Of a stretch of DNA of 64,000 bases, positions 10,742-23,638 are shown in pieces. The stretch spans positions 163,662,334 through 163,726,333 of the forward strand of contig CM040120.1 in the NCBI GenBank assembly GCA_022559845.1, read 5' to 3'. The notes beneath the pieces are model-generated. The model saw only the letters and a list, made by a program, of their open reading frames with translations. It was not told the origin of the DNA and ran no database searches. Position numbers and translations under genes: made by a program. The stretch is from Amorphophallus konjac. Taxonomy: Eukaryota > Streptophyta > Magnoliopsida > Alismatales > Araceae. Positions within the stretch are counted from its first letter, which is position 1; each line of letters starts with the position of its first letter.

Positions 10742-11558
10742 TTTCTTATCGGGACCAGCCACTAGTTCATTAAAATTTCGACGGACTTGCATTGGCATAT
10801 ACCCTATGCCAATGATTTCACCAAGGTTGGTGCTTAACTTCTTGTCGGGACTAGCCACTAAAACCCAACGGCTTAGACCTTACGTCTAAGACCAGATTAA
10901 ACGCTATCATTGCATTAGCATATACCCTATGCCAATGATTTCACCAAGGTTGGTTCTTAACTTCGTGTCGAGACCAGCCACTAAAACCCAACAGCTTAGA
11001 CCTTACGTCTAACACCGGATTAAACGTTATCCTTGCGTTGGCAATATACCTTATGCCAATGATTTCACCAAGGTTGGTGCTTGACTTCTTGTCGGGACCA
11101 GCCGCTAAAACCAAACAGCTTAGACCTTCCTTCTAAGACCGGCTAAAACGCTATCCTTGCATTGGCATATACCTAATGCCAATGATTTCACCAAGGTAGG
11201 TGCTTGACTTCTTGTTAGGACCAACAGCTAAAACCCAACGGCCTAGACCTTGCGTCTAAGATTGGCGTAAATGATATCCTTATGTTGGCATATATCCTAT
11301 GCCAATGATTTTACCAAGGTTGGTGCTTGACTTCTCGTTGAGGCCAGCCGCTAAAACCCAATGGCTTTGACCTTCTCTCTAAAACTAGCTTAAACCAATA
11401 TCCTTGCGTTGGCATATACCCAATGCCAATGATTTCATGAGGGTTGGTGCTTGACTTCTCGTTGATGCCCGCTGCTAAAACCCAATGGCTTAGACCTTCC
11501 GTCTAAGACCGGCTTAAACGATATCCTTGCGTTGGCATATATCATATACCAATGATTT
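10741..11558. repeat. Tandem array, unit about 123 bp (left half)
   Basis: The marker CCAAGGTTGG recurs at about 10821, 10943, 11068, 11191, 11314 and 11438, a period of 122-125 bp, giving just over six units. Each unit carries two potential hairpins: TTGGCATA with TATGCCAA (5-nt loop) and CTTAGAC with GTCTAAG (5-nt loop). The first unit is aberrant and shorter at the CACTA junction. The array is cut at 11558 by E1 and resumes at 43790. I interpret it as a tandem-repeat 3' UTR of element E3. Confidence 0.9.
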
Positions 11559-12742
11559 TGTCACGCCCTGAGCCTTTATGACAGTGGAAGACTCGCTCAA
11601 GGAACGTGAATAGTCGGCATGGTAAGCTTCTTGCAAGCAAGAATGATCAGAGCACAAGGCAATCACACATAAGAATGCAATCACATAATAATTAATCAAA
11701 CTCTAACTTTATTTCATTAATGATCAAAATATTCTTTTACAATAACTCTTCAACCATCTCTAATCCATCAGACTCAAGAAAAAAGACATTACAAAGACTC
11801 GATCTACACAAGATTGACTTCCTAAGTCTTCACTCTCATTTTGATATGGTTCTCATTTACTCTCGGACCCGCTACTTGTATAACCCGAATCCGAATTCGA
11901 ATCACTTTCATTTCCTAAAAAAGATTAGAAATAGGTAATGAGCACACTTGCCCAGTAGGTATCTTCGCATCAACATGAATAGCACTATTAAAGTAATTAG
12001 TATTTTAGCTCTAAAGAATTTAGGTAAAATCATGCGAAATGCGATCAATCACGCGAGTAACCAAAGTAACAAAACGATCATGTAAGATAGAATGAGAGCA
12101 AGAATGAACTAGCGAGAACGTAACAAGAACATGATATTGGCCTTTCATAAACAAGAATGTACTAGCAAGCCACATAATCATCACTCTAGTATATTTTGCC
12201 TATGAGCAAGCACTTCATGAATTTCTGTGGAATATCAAGCAAGAAAGTCATGTACAAGAATGTCATATGGTGCCGTAGATTTTCACTTATTTATAAAGAA
12301 AGTACTCCCAGCGCAATGCGACGCCAGTAGCATCATACCACATTATTTATAATAGTATGTTTCCGACAATCAGCCGAGGGGACTAGCATAGAGCCCTTGA
12401 ACACAATCAATGCTCGATCGCATCTTCAAGTATAAATCAAACTACTTCCACGCATGTAACAATAAAGTATGGCCAAAGAATGTAATAAGTTCAATAAGTT
12501 CATGATAACCATAATCAATGAATGAACACTTCAATTTAGAATATGAGAGATCAAGAATGACTTATACTATGTTATGCTCATGGAAATAAATCGGCAGCAT
12601 AACGGTACATTTCTTACTTTCTATAAATTAAATGAGGTATCTTGAATCAATTTGGTAAGTCCTAGACCATTATTAATCCATCTAGGAACCTTAGAAAACC
12701 AACTCGTGGGTCAAACCTTGGGTTAAAGCACTCAAACATTAT

Positions 12743-14575
12743 GACGGTCAAGGACTGGGCCGTTACATAACGTGACACGACAGTATTAGGCCGTTACAAT
12801 GGTCTGAATCCGAAAGAAATAAAGATGGACTCAGTACATGTGACGGTCGTTTATTGGGCCGTTATATGAGCCTGACGGTCCAACCTTGATCCGTTACATA
12901 TCCGAAAACCAGAAACTATCGATAGTGTTTTCTAATGATTGGGCTTTAATGGTACAACCAACTCGGCGTCCTAGTGGGAATCCCAGGCTCGCGGAGAATT
13001 ACAGAGGCCTTGACTCAAGATTTCCTAGTCCATTGGAAGGAATATCCAATAGAGAGGTCCTCAAGTCCAAGAATAATGTTCCTATAGTACAAAGTGTGAA
13101 CTAATGGATAACATACCGGAATATGCCCCATGTACTTAAAGAAAATGACTCTATTGACATAGAGAGAATGTGTAGCAACGTGAAACCAAGATAAAACTTC
13201 GTCAATACATCATTAAAAATCATGATTTAGGATACAAAGCTATAGAAATTTGACACATGAAATTAACATAACTTAAAATAACTTAAGATACCTTAATCAT
13301 GCAATTTCTATTATGAATCAGTAAATAAACTTAAAGTCATGATAACATGTCCAAACTTAGAAAACTAGGCTTATTTATAAGTAAATTGACTGTTTTCCAA
13401 TTCTGTCTACAGTTCTCCTGACGGTCGAGAGTGGGGGCGTCACAGTGATTGTGACGGTTTATCGTGGAACCGTAACAGTATTGTAACGCTCCATCTATAG
13501 TCCGTCAGAGACAACAGAGCAAATTTTCATACAACAGAGAGTGTGACGACTTATCGTAAGGCCGTTACAGTGTTGTGACGTTCTAAGTATGATGTGTCAG
13601 AGTCCCTACTAACAGTATAAAAAAATTAAAAGACTATGATTTGAAACCATGTCATGTTTTAAAAAGATTTAACTACTCCAATCATGACAAAATGAAGTAA
13701 AGGTCATCTAGATGCATAGGTTGCAGTGAATTGACAAGATAATATCTTTGATCTTTGATTAGGGCTAAGGATATGTATGTATGCATGAACCCACTAAAAC
13801 ATGAAATCCATGATCTATAGTGCATGAAATCAAGCACAATCAGAGGGCTTTTATCCCTAACGAGATGTTTTTGCCAATCATGAGATGACCTACCGCTTAA
13901 TTGGGCTTTAAACTTCTAATTTGAGTCTGAAAGACGTGCCCTAGTTCTCCCTTTCTAGTGAGTTTCTAGCAACTTCGCGCTGCTCTAGCTCCTCAGCCTC
14001 TTGACCTAAGGACATGATATTTTGAGGGTAAGAAGATGAAAGTACGGTGAACAAAAAGTTCTAAATAACTGAACTCTAATTACCTCGTTTAGGCATCCTA
14101 ATCTCTTGATCTTCAGGGGTCTTGCGTTCAGTTTCCTGGGTTGCTAAGGTCCGACCAGCAACTTTGGAAGCCTCTAACTCCTTGGATACTCATCGTCCTA
14201 TCATGAAATTTTGAGAGTTGTTAGACCTTAGTATTAGAAATAAAAATTTCAAAAGAAATTATCTGAAATTCTATCTCCTTACCTTGATTCTTCACGAGCC
14301 AAAAGTAAGGGTCGCTCAGTTCAGAACTGGGTTCTATGTATGGGGATTTAGCTAGGGTTTTAGGATTAGATCGATTCTAGAGTCCTTACTAGTGCTTAGA
14401 TCGATCTCAGAGAGTCCTTTACATGCCTACTAGTCCTCCAATCTCGATCCCTAATGAATAGAGTAGTAAAGATCCAATCTTTTTGCAAGTTCCTCCATGC
14501 ACGGAATTGACAGAGGTGTAATGCATCAGGTCTAGTGCGTTACATAGCTGTAGCGGTCGCTCGATAGACCGTTAC
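12743..14575. repeat. E1 LTR hairpin pairs (ACGGTY...RRCCGT)
   Basis: Short inverted pairs are spread through the LTR: ACGGTC with GGCCGT (about 12743-12765 and 12842-12870), ACGGTT with AACCGT (about 13453-13475), and GTAATGCA with TGCGTTAC (about 14519-14542). The arms differ between sites but stay complementary, allowing G-T pairs. Corresponding pairs exist in the other LTR (about 20748-20890, 21425-21600 and 43433-43447). Confidence 0.7.
12951..13080 (+). repeat. Module shared by E1 LTR and E2 leader (copy in E1 3' LTR)
   Basis: A block beginning GGTACAACCA and continuing through CGGCGTCC, GGAATCC, GCGGAGAATTAC, GAGGCCTTGA and TTTCC is colinear with 40952-41090 in the leader of E2, an element from another Gypsy lineage. 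The second E1 LTR carries the same block at 20955-21084. No open frame or known RNA is recognised in it. Confidence 0.7.
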
Positions 14576-14885
14576 ATCAAACGTGTATAAAGTTTCAATT
14601 TATTAAAACTCTTTTATTCGTTTATCCTTCTAAGTATCTATATAAAAGAGTATTTATCTTTAAAATTCATGGATAGGCTAAATAACCTTCCAGAATATGG
14701 GCAAAACATAATGGGCTTGGTCCTTAACCCTTTTGGATCATATTTAGATAGGCTAGGTTAATTATTTTAACACAATTGGGCCTTATAATAACTTATTAAT
14801 CCAATAATCCATTTATTAATTTATTTAGGCCTTTATAAATTCTAGAAAACTCAGAAATTACTTATATAAATTTTGTGGCACTACA

Positions 14886-14898
14886 CCCTCCCCCACAT
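14886..14898 (-). other. E1 polypurine tract
   Basis: CCCTCCCCCACAT on the plus strand reads as a G-rich purine tract on the minus strand, directly before the 3' LTR start. It confirms minus orientation. Confidence 0.85.
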
Positions 14899-14944
14899 AG
14901 AAGAATTTGGTTCCCAAATTCAATACATGGATTATGGAGAGTGT

Positions 14945-15218
14945 ACTTACAGTTAAATAATTTTGAAAATCTTTTCCGCATGGCTTCTTCGGTTTCTCAA
15001 GTTGCTTCATATGGCCATGTTTTCTTCCATTGAATCTAAACCATAGGAATAACTTTATTTCTTAGTTGACACACTTTCCGTTCCAGAATCTTTATTGGCG
15101 TTTGCTCGTATGTCATATCCTTCTGATTCTCCAGATTGTCATAAGTGATAACATGGTCAGGATCATATACATACTTTTTCAGTATAGAGATGTGAAATAC
15201 GTCATGCACTCCTGCTAA
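14945..15218 (-). pseudogene. E1 chromodomain (integrase C-terminal extension)
   Basis: Beyond an in-frame stop after the integrase, the minus strand continues in the same frame with GVHDVFHISILKKYVYDP, then TYEQTPIKILERKV, a VIPMV-stop-IQWKKTWPYEAT block and ETEEAMRKRF. This is the chromodomain layout of chromoviruses, which in the family binds modified histone H3 and steers integration to heterochromatin. Three stops are present: one between integrase and chromodomain, one after MV and one after EAT, where the family has Trp (TGG changed to TGA). The domain cannot be translated as it stands. Confidence 0.85.
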
Positions 15219-16298
15219 TTATGGAGGTAACGCCAGTCTATAAGCTACTTCACCGACTCTTTCAAGAATTTCAAATGGGCCAATGAACCTGGGAGTTAGC
15301 TTGCCTTTGATGCCAAATCTTCGAATACCACGACTCGGAGAAACCTTTAGATATACATGATCTCCAACCTGAAACTCCAAATCGCGCATTCGATTATCGG
15401 CATAAGACTTTTGCCTATCTTGTGCCATATGCAGTCTTTCTCGAATGAGCTTGATCTTCTCTGTAGAATCCCCGATAAGGTCGGGGCCTAGAAATTGCCT
15501 TTCCCCTATTTCATTCCAGCAAATAGGTGATCTATAGCTTTTTCCATAAAACGCTTCAAAAGGTGCCATTTGTATGCTGACTTGATAACTGTTGTTATAT
15601 GCAAATTCTACCAGAGGCAAGTGATCATTCCAACTACCTCCAACATCAATAGCACAAGCCCTGAGCATATCTTTTACTACCTGATTCGTTCTTTCCGTCT
15701 GACCATCAGTTTGTGGATGAAAGGCTGTGCTAAAATTCAATCTAGTCCCTAGTGAGTTTTGTAGACCCTTCCAGAAATGTGATGTGAATCTATGATCTCT
15801 ATCAGATATAATAGTGACAGGGACACCATGTAATTTGACAAATTTTTTTATGTATAATGCTGCTAGAAAATTCACAGACCATCGACTTTTTATTCGTAGA
15901 AAATGTGCAGATTTAGTCAATCGGTCTATGATTACCCATATACCATCGTGTCCTCCTCTGGTTTTAGGTAAACCCATGATGAAATCTATCCCTATACTCT
16001 CCCACTTCCATGTTGGAATGTCTAAGGGATGTAATTTACCGGCAGATCTAAAATGCTCTACTTTAACTTGTTGGCAAGTGAGACAGTGAGAGATGAAATC
16101 CGCTATCTCTCTCTTCATATTGGGCCACCAGAAGTTTCTTTTGAGATCTTGATACATTTTTGTACCACCTAGATGAATGGTGTACTTGGACTTATGTGCT
16201 TCTTCTAGGATCAATTTCTTCGTATCCTCATGATATGGTATACACACTCGGCCCTTAAACAACAATCTTCCATCCTCCGTAATAGAAAAATCTAGTCT
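15219..16298 (-). pseudogene. E1 integrase
   Basis: DDE integrase that would insert the cDNA copy. The zinc-binding N-terminal part has HKSKYTIHLGG and CLTC (HHCC). The core shows GIDFIMGLPK (first Asp), ISDRDHRF (second Asp) and QTDGQTERTN (Glu). A GPFEILERVGEVAYRL block, the usual GPY/F region, precedes the chromodomain. A stop near 16300 splits it from the RNase H segment. The catalytic triad itself is intact. Confidence 0.9.
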
Positions 16299-17525
16299 TT
16301 ATTCAATATTGGCCTTAATCTCCAATAATATAGGATCATCATTTTGCAACTTAACCAGACCCTCTATCAATGTAGGTTGAGCTTGAATATTAGCTATGAA
16401 GCAATCCTCTTCCTTTGTGTCAAAATCTAAATTCAACTGAGCAAACTGAGGAATAAGATTAGTCATACTAACCATAAGACTTGATAGCATTCCCATTGGT
16501 TTTCTGCTGAGTGCATCGGCTACAGCATTAGCCTTGCTATGATGATATTGAATAGTAAAATCAAAATCTTTGAGATATTCTAACCATCTTCTCTGCCTCA
16601 TATTTAGCTCTTTTTGAGAAAATAAATATTTCATGCTCTTGTGGTCCGAGTATACCATGAACTTTTCTCCATAGAGATAATGACGTCAAAATTTTAAGGC
16701 GAAAATAACAGCTGCCAATTCCAAATCATGCACAGGATAATTTTCCTCGTGATGCTTCAATTGTCTCGAAGAATAACAGATTACCTTTCCATTTTGCATG
16801 AGGACACATCCTAAGCCAATACCAGACGCATCTGTATATACTTTGAATCCACCACCTTCCACCGACAGTGATAAAATGGGAGTTGTAGTAAGATGATTCT
16901 TAAGAGTTTGAAAACTCTTTTCACATTCTTTTGACCAGACAAAAAGATTTTCTTTTCTCGTGAGTCTAGTTAAAGGAACAGCAATCTTTGAGAAGTCCTT
17001 AATGAACCTCCTATAATAACCAGCTAGACCAAGAAAGCTTCTTACTTCTGATATAGTCGTTGGCCGGCTCCAATTCTTAACAGCTTCTACTTTCGAAGGA
17101 TCCATAGCGATTCCTTCCTTGGAAATAATGTTGCCTAGAAATGAAACTTCCTTGAGCCAGAATTCACATTTGTTAAGCTTTGCATAAAGTTTATGTTCTC
17201 TAAGTGTTTGCAGAGCTATCCTCAGATGTTCTTCATGTTCCTCTTTTGTCTTGGAGTATATCAAGATGTCATCAATGAAGACGACGATGAATTGGTTTAG
17301 ATATGGTTGGAAGACATTGTTCATAAGTTACATAAATGCTACTGGGGCATTAGTTAACCGGAACGGCATTACCACGAATTCATAGCGACCATAACGACTT
17401 CGAAAAGCCGATTTATAAATATCTTCTTCTTTAATTCTAAGATGATGATAACCTGATCTGAGGTCAATCTTGGAGAAATATTCTACTCTCGAAAGCTGAT
17501 CGAAGAGCTCATCAATACGCAGCAA
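16299..17525 (-). pseudogene. E1 reverse transcriptase and RNase H
   Basis: RT blocks seen are [20 protein letters not shown], the catalytic FIDDILIYS and [12 protein letters not shown]. RNase H follows with [10 protein letters not shown] (Asp), HDLELAA (Glu) and YSDHKSMKY (Asp), and ends in ADALSRKP. Stops interrupt the frame after AFM (17327) and at ALKF-stop-RHYLYG (about 16685), where TGA stands for the conserved Trp codon TGG. Motif content is otherwise normal for a Tekay-like chromovirus. Confidence 0.92.
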
Positions 17526-17564
17526 CGGGAACTTGTTTTTAATTGTAAGTTGATTCAGTCGCTG

Positions 17565-19329
17565 TTAATCGATGCATAGCCTGAGAGAACCATCCTTCTT
17601 CTTGACAAAAAGAACTAGCGCACCCCAAGGGGATGTGGTAGGTCTAATAAAACCCTTGTCTAGTAGTTCCTGCAACTGCCTCTTTAGTTCCTTGAGTTCT
17701 GTGGGGGACATCTTGTAAGGGACTATAAAAACAGGTGCTGCTCCTGGAATGAGTTCAATAGTGAAATTCACTTCCCTCTCAGGTGGTAAACTGGGTGATC
17801 CCGATGGGAATACATCTGGGAACTCATTTATAATAGGGATGTTTGCTATGATAATTTCCTTGGACTCCGTAATAATGACAGAAGCAAGAAAAGCTTCACA
17901 TCCTTGTGAGATAAGTTTGCAAGCGTGAAGTGAGGATATGATAGTGGGGTGTTTCTTGTATTTGATGCCAAGAAAAGAGAATCTTGGAAGACCGGGTTTT
18001 TGGTAGGATATAATCTTGTTTCTGTAGTTGATATAAGCATCATGATCTACAAGCCAATCTACCCCTAAACTGGCATCATAACCTTTCATGTCAAGGCATA
18101 CTAAGTTTGCGGGGAGATTATGACCCTCTACTATCACTTCACTATCAGGATAATATTCGGTAAGCTTTGTTCCAGAACCTAAGGGCGTGGTAATAGCACG
18201 ATCTGAAGGTAAGGGAACTGATGTGATTGGTAATGTTTTTGCGAAAGTAGTGGAGATAAAAGAATGAGAGGCACCAGTATAAAATAGCACAAATGTAGGA
18301 TGAGAACAAATTTGAAGAGTACCTTCCATAAGCCCACCATCCCTGGGCGCTTCCTCTTCTTCTAGAACGGCATTGAGGTGAGCTTGCCTCCTGCGTCCAC
18401 CACCACATGACTGGTCCTTCATAAGAGGGCAATCCGGCATGCGATGCTCCCTGCTTCCACAACGTAAACAAGTGCCGAGGTGCTTCCAAGACTCTTCAGC
18501 CGAATGGCCAAACTTTTCGCAAAATGTGCAAGCCGTGGCGACCTGCTCCTCCTCCTTAATCTTTTTATTCTTCTGGGAACTTCCACTGTTCCCGCTCCTG
18601 GATCGCTTCTTATTATCACGGCTTTTGTGAGGCTCCGTGATACTGAATTTTTTTTTCTTGTAACGCCGATCAGATCGTCGGCTAGACTCTTCTCCTTTCC
18701 CTTTCAATTTATTGACCTTTTCTAAGGTCCTTTCACATAAGTATGCCCGCTGAACCATTTCCGCATAAGTACGGATGTTTTGGGTCTCGAGCTGCTGAAT
18801 AAAACTGGGACGTAACCCGTCCATAAACCGATTTTCCTTTAATAGATCGGTACTGTTTAGATGCGGTGCATAAGGTGCTAGCCTTGAGAATTGTAGTTCA
18901 TATTCAGCCACTGTCAGCATTCCCTGTCGAAGAGAGGCGAACTCCACAGCCTTTTTTTCTTTCGCATGCTCAGAGAAATACTTGGCACGTAATAAAGCTA
19001 GAAAACCATCCCACGTATGAGGTGTATCGGTCGGAGGTGTCGGAACCGACTTCCACCATGTTCGGGCATCCTTGTTGAGTTGAAAAGTTGCAAGACTTCT
19101 CTTGATCGGTGCATTGGATGACATCAAATATATGGTTCATCTCGTCAATCCAGTTTTCTGCTTCGTCCGGATTAGAATAGCCATAGAAACACGGAGGGTT
19201 TAAACTCCAGAAATTACGATGCAAGTCGCCAACCCTTGCCCCTGCGCCAGCTTGCGCCATGGTTTGTAAAGCCTGAGTAAGGCCGGCAACCGTTTGTTGC
19301 ATGCCATTCCAATCTACGTGATGAGCCAT
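17565..19329 (-). pseudogene. E1 gag, protease and start of RT
   Basis: Gag begins at 19329 (MAHHVDWNGMQQ). A frame change near 19110-19130 moves to the second frame, which continues through the capsid domain (KDARTWWKSV, YFSEHAKEKKAVEF), a basic linker and two zinc knuckles (CTFCEKFGHSAEE and CLRCGSREHRMPDC, about residues 199-231 of the second frame). The aspartic protease follows, but its active site reads FYTGASHSFIS, where the family has Asp-Thr-Gly, so the catalytic Asp is Tyr. The frame runs into the RT (SPWGALVLFVKKKDGSLRLCID) and stops at 17565, where a conserved Tyr codon would follow. Confidence 0.9.
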
Positions 19330-19542
19330 GGTAATAATAAGGTACCTGAGAGAAATATAACAATTTGTTATTTCTCATGAAATTTGAAGAAAATCAATCT
19401 TAAAGCTAATTAACTATCTTATCCTGGGCTCTATCCAATTCTCACATGGGTATGGAAATTTCTTCCTTAGTTCATAGGTAGGGGTCCTTAAACCTTGGAC
19501 TTATCCTATGACCTGATTCTTCTCCCTAAGTCCTGAGACTTA

Positions 19543-19555
19543 GGCTCTGATACCA
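19543..19555 (-). other. E1 primer-binding site (initiator Met tRNA)
   Basis: The minus strand reads TGGTATCAGAGCC seven bases after the 5' LTR end. It is complementary to the 3' end of plant initiator methionine tRNA, the usual primer of chromoviruses. The 19330-19542 stretch between it and gag is a short leader with no feature I can name. Confidence 0.92.
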
Positions 19556-19562
19556 TCTTAAT

Positions 19563-22286
19563 TGTCACGCCCCGAGCCTTTATGACAGCGGAAGACTCGC
19601 TCGAGGAATGCGAACAGCCTGCATGGTAAGCCTCTTGCAAGCAAGAATGATCAGAGCGCAAGGCAATCACACATAAGAATGCAATCGCATAATAATTAAT
19701 CAAACTCCAACTTTATTTCATTAATGATCAAAATATTCTTTTACAATAACTCTTCAACCATCTCTAATCCATCAGACTCAAGAAATAAGAAATTACAAAG
19801 ACTCGTTCTAAACAAGATTGACTTCCTAAGTCTTCACTCTCATTTTGATATGGTTCTCATTCGCTCTCGGACCCGCTACTTGTATAACCCGAATCCGAAT
19901 TCGAATCACTTTCATTTCCTAAAAAAGATTAGAAATAGGTAATGAGCACACTTGCCCAGTAGGTATCTTCGCATCAACATGAATAGCACTATTAAAGTAA
20001 TTAGCATTTTAGCTCTAAAGAATTTAGGTAAAATCATGCAAAATGTGATCAATCACGCGAGTAACCAAAGTAACAAAACGATCATGTAAGATAGAATGAG
20101 TGCAAGAATGAACTAGCAAGAACATGATATTGGCCTTTCATAAAAAAGAATGTATCGAGAATGTACTAGCAAGTCACATAATCATCACTCTAGTATCTTT
20201 TACTTATGAGCAAGTACTTCATGAATTTCTGTGGAATATCAAGCAAGAAAGTCATGTACAAAAATGTCATATCATGCCGTGGATTTTCACTTATTTATAA
20301 ATAAAGTACTCACAGCGCAATGTGACGCCAGTAGCATCATACCCCATTGTTTATAATAGTATGTTTCCGACAATCAGCCGAGGGGACTAGCATAGAGCCC
20401 TTGAACACAATCAGTGCCCGATCGCATCTTCAAGTATAAATCAAGCTACTTCCACGCATGTAACAATAAAGTATGGCCAAAGAATGTAATAAGTTCAATA
20501 AGTTCATGATAATAATAATCAATGAATGAACACTTCAATTTAGAATATGAGAGATGAAGAATGACTTATACTATGTTATGCTCATGGAAATAAATCGACA
20601 GCATAACGGTACATTTCTTACTTTCTATAAATTAAATGAGGTATCTTGAATCAATTTGGTAAGTCCTAGACCATTATTAATCCATCTAGGAACCTTAGAA
20701 AATCAACTCGTGGGTCAAACCTTGGGTTAAAGCACTCAAACATTGTGACGGTCAAGGACTGGGCCGTTACATAACGTGACACGACAGTAGTAGGTCGTTA
20801 CAATGGTCTGAATCCGAAAGAAATAAAGATGGACTCAGTACATGTGACGGTCGTTTATTGGGCCGTTATATGAGCCTGACGGTCCAACCTTGATCTGTTA
20901 CATATCCGAAAACCAGAAACTATCGATAGTGTTTTCTAATGATTGGGCTTTCATGGTACAACCAACTCGGCGTCCTAGTGGGAATCCCAGGCTCACGGAG
21001 AATTACGGAGGCCTTGACTCAAGATTTCCTAGTCCATTGGAAGAAATATCCAATAGAGAGGTCCTCAAGTCCAAGAATAATGTTCCTATAGTACAAAGTG
21101 TGAACTAATGGACAACATACCGGAATATGCGCCATGTACTTAAAGAAAATGACTCTATTGACATAGAGAGAATGTGTAGCAACGTGAAACCAAGATAAAA
21201 CTCCGTCAATACATCATTGAAAATCATGATTTAGGATACAAAGCTATAGAATTTCGACACATGAAATTAACATAACTTAAAATTACTTAAGATACCTTAA
21301 TCATGCAATTTCTATTGTGAATCAGTAAATAAACTTAAAGTCATGATAACATGTCCAAACTTAGATAACTAGGTTTATTTATAAGTAAATTGACTGTTTT
21401 CTAATTCTGTCTATAGTTCTCCTGACGGTCGAGAGTGGGGGCGTCACAGTGATTGTGACAGTTTATCGTGGGGCCGTTACAGTATTGTAACGCTCCATCT
21501 ATGGTCCGTCAGAGGCAACAGAGCAAATTTTCATATAACAGAGAGTGTGATGACTTAACGTAAGGCCGTTATAGTGTTGTGACAGTCTAAGTATGATGCG
21601 TCAGAATCCCTGCTAACAGTATAAAGAAATTAAAAGACTATGATTTGAAACCATGTCATATTTTGAAAAGATTTAACTACCCCAATCATGACAAAATGAA
21701 GTAAAGGTCATCTAGATGCATAGGTTGCAGTGAATTGACAAGATAATATCTTTGATCTTTGATTAGGGCTAAGGATATGTATGTATGCATGAACCCACTA
21801 AAACATGAAATCCATGATCTATAGTGCATGAAATCAAGCACAATCAGAGGGCTTTTATCCCTAACGAGATGTTTTTGCCAATCATGAGATGACCTACCAC
21901 TTAACTGGGCTTTAAACTTCTAATTTGAGTCTGAAAGACGTGCCCTAGTTCTCCCTTTCGAGTGAGTTTCCAGCAACTTTGCGCTGCTCTAGATCCTCAG
22001 CTTCTTGACCTAAGGACGTGAAATTTTGAGGGTAACAAAATGAAACTAAGGTGAACAAAAAGTTCTAAATAACCAAACTCTAATTTCCTCGTTTAGACAT
22101 CCTAATCTCTTGATCTTCAGGGGTCTTGCGTTCAATTTCCTGGGTTGCTAAGGTCCGACTAGCAACTTTGGAAGCCTCTAACTCCTTGGATACTAGTCCT
22201 CCTATCATGAAATTTTGAGAGTTGTTCGACCTTAGTATTAGAAATAAAAAGGTCAAAAGAACTTATCCGAAATTCTATCTCCTTAC
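19563..22286 (-). repeat. E1 5' LTR, first part (interrupted by E2)
   Basis: This 2724-bp segment is colinear with 11559-14284. It breaks at 22286 after CTTAC, the target site duplicated when E2 inserted. The remaining 602 bp of this LTR is at 43188-43789. The shared module is at 20955-21084. Differences from the 3' LTR are scattered substitutions and small indels, so E1 is not recent. Confidence 0.93.
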
Positions 22287-23638
22287 TGTAGATTATGGAA
22301 AATCCACTTTTAAGACAAAAATAATAATAATAAGATGAAGAAGAATGGAGACAATGATAAAAAGGGAGTGTGAAGGAGCACGTGGTGCAAATAAGGAGTG
22401 TGATCGCCAGAGGGGTTACCTCAAGAAGAAAGAAGATGATCGCGAATACCTGATGAAGATGAAGATGCGGGATGGATGTAGATTCCTTCCTCCTCCTTCT
22501 ACCGGCCGGTCGATGAAGGGGGTTTTCCTCTTGATTACCCTTGAACAAAGAACAAACAAAAGGAGAAGGGATTAGTCAAACGTGAGTGTAGTATCAATTC
22601 GAAAGAACAAATCGGATGATGAAAGTGAAGCATAAAGTGTGCACCTTTTAGTTATTTTTTTTAAAACCCCTAATAGAATTAGGGAAGGAGAAGATGCAAA
22701 GAAAAACTAATGCAAGAGAAGACTATATGATGATGCTGAACAACGACAGAACGATGATGAGATGATAAAGATAAACGAACAGAAAGGAGCCCCTGCTGTT
22801 CCTGCCAACAGTAAAGGGAAACCACGTTGATGCTACAGTTATGGTTAGTGCAGCAGGAGGGAGATGATGAAGAGAGCCCTTTCTGTTCTTCTGTAAACTC
22901 TAATATCTGTCTGAGCAATAGCTCTCTGTAAACTAGCTTCTGTAACCTCAATCGGCAGCACCCCCCCCCCCCGCGTAGTCGTCCTCGCGCGAGATCAACC
23001 AGGGCATCCTTTTATAGGGTTTCAATCACAGATAATCACAGATTTGGGAAGATAAGATCAAGCAATGATCGTAAATAGCAAGGACTCTAGTTCTCGGATC
23101 GAGCAAGTGATTAATCAAGGCAGGGAACTCTCTAGGAAAGGTGTACCCAAACAGGACACGGAAGGGTGAGAGACGACCCTCAGAAAGGCGTCAATTAAAA
23201 TTGACGACCTGCCCTAAGGCGTTAATTCAAAACACGACTGGGACAAAGGCGTCAACTCCTGGATTTGAATTTAGTAATAAAAAAACCTTCCTTATTTGAA
23301 AATTGTGAAGAGACGCTTGAAGAATAGGCGTTAATTGAAAACACGCCCTAAGAAAGGACGTTATTCATTGATTTTCAAATCGTAATTGGACTCTCATAAT
23401 ACCAGGAATTGACGCCCTTATGTATGGTCGTCCTTTCTTGAGAACACGCCCCAGATAAGGTCGTTATTTAAATAATGCCCCTTTTCAAGTCGCTAATTAC
23501 AAAAATGCAAGAAAAATCATAAAAACCCACACAAAAATAGAAAAACTTTATATTATAGAAATATTGAAGTTCACTTTGGGGCGTTATCATAGTAACATGA
23601 GATTTGATCAACATAGTATCAATTTTGGCGTGTCTACA
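22287..23638 (-). repeat. E2 3' LTR
   Basis: This 1352-bp LTR is nearly identical to 41829-43182 (1354 bp). Visible differences are scattered substitutions and the length of a C run (12 C at 22961-22972 against 16 C at 42502-42517). It contains a TATA box on the minus strand (23009-23016) and a hairpin array at 23170-23490. Sequence similarity of the two LTRs shows E2 is much younger than E1. Confidence 0.95.
23170..23490. repeat. Hairpin array in E2 LTR (left copy)
   Basis: About seven pairs of ACGMCY and RGKCGT half-sites are separated by 7-12 nt. The right half is usually followed by TAATT, CAATT or TTATT. Examples are ACGCCC...GGTCGT near 23415 and ACGCCCC...GGTCGT near 23445. The same array is in the other LTR at 42715-43030. 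Pairing here is less perfect than in gene B intron 1. Confidence 0.7.

Larger units (their letters stand above)
11559..14885 (-). repeat. E1 3' LTR
   Basis: This 3327-bp LTR is bounded by TGTCACGCCC (plus strand) and CACTACA. It contains hairpin pairs of the form TGACGGTC...GGCCGTTACA at about 12743-12900, 13421-13580 and 14518-14575, and the module shared with E2 at 12951-13080. No protein frame inside is credible. Confidence 0.92.
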
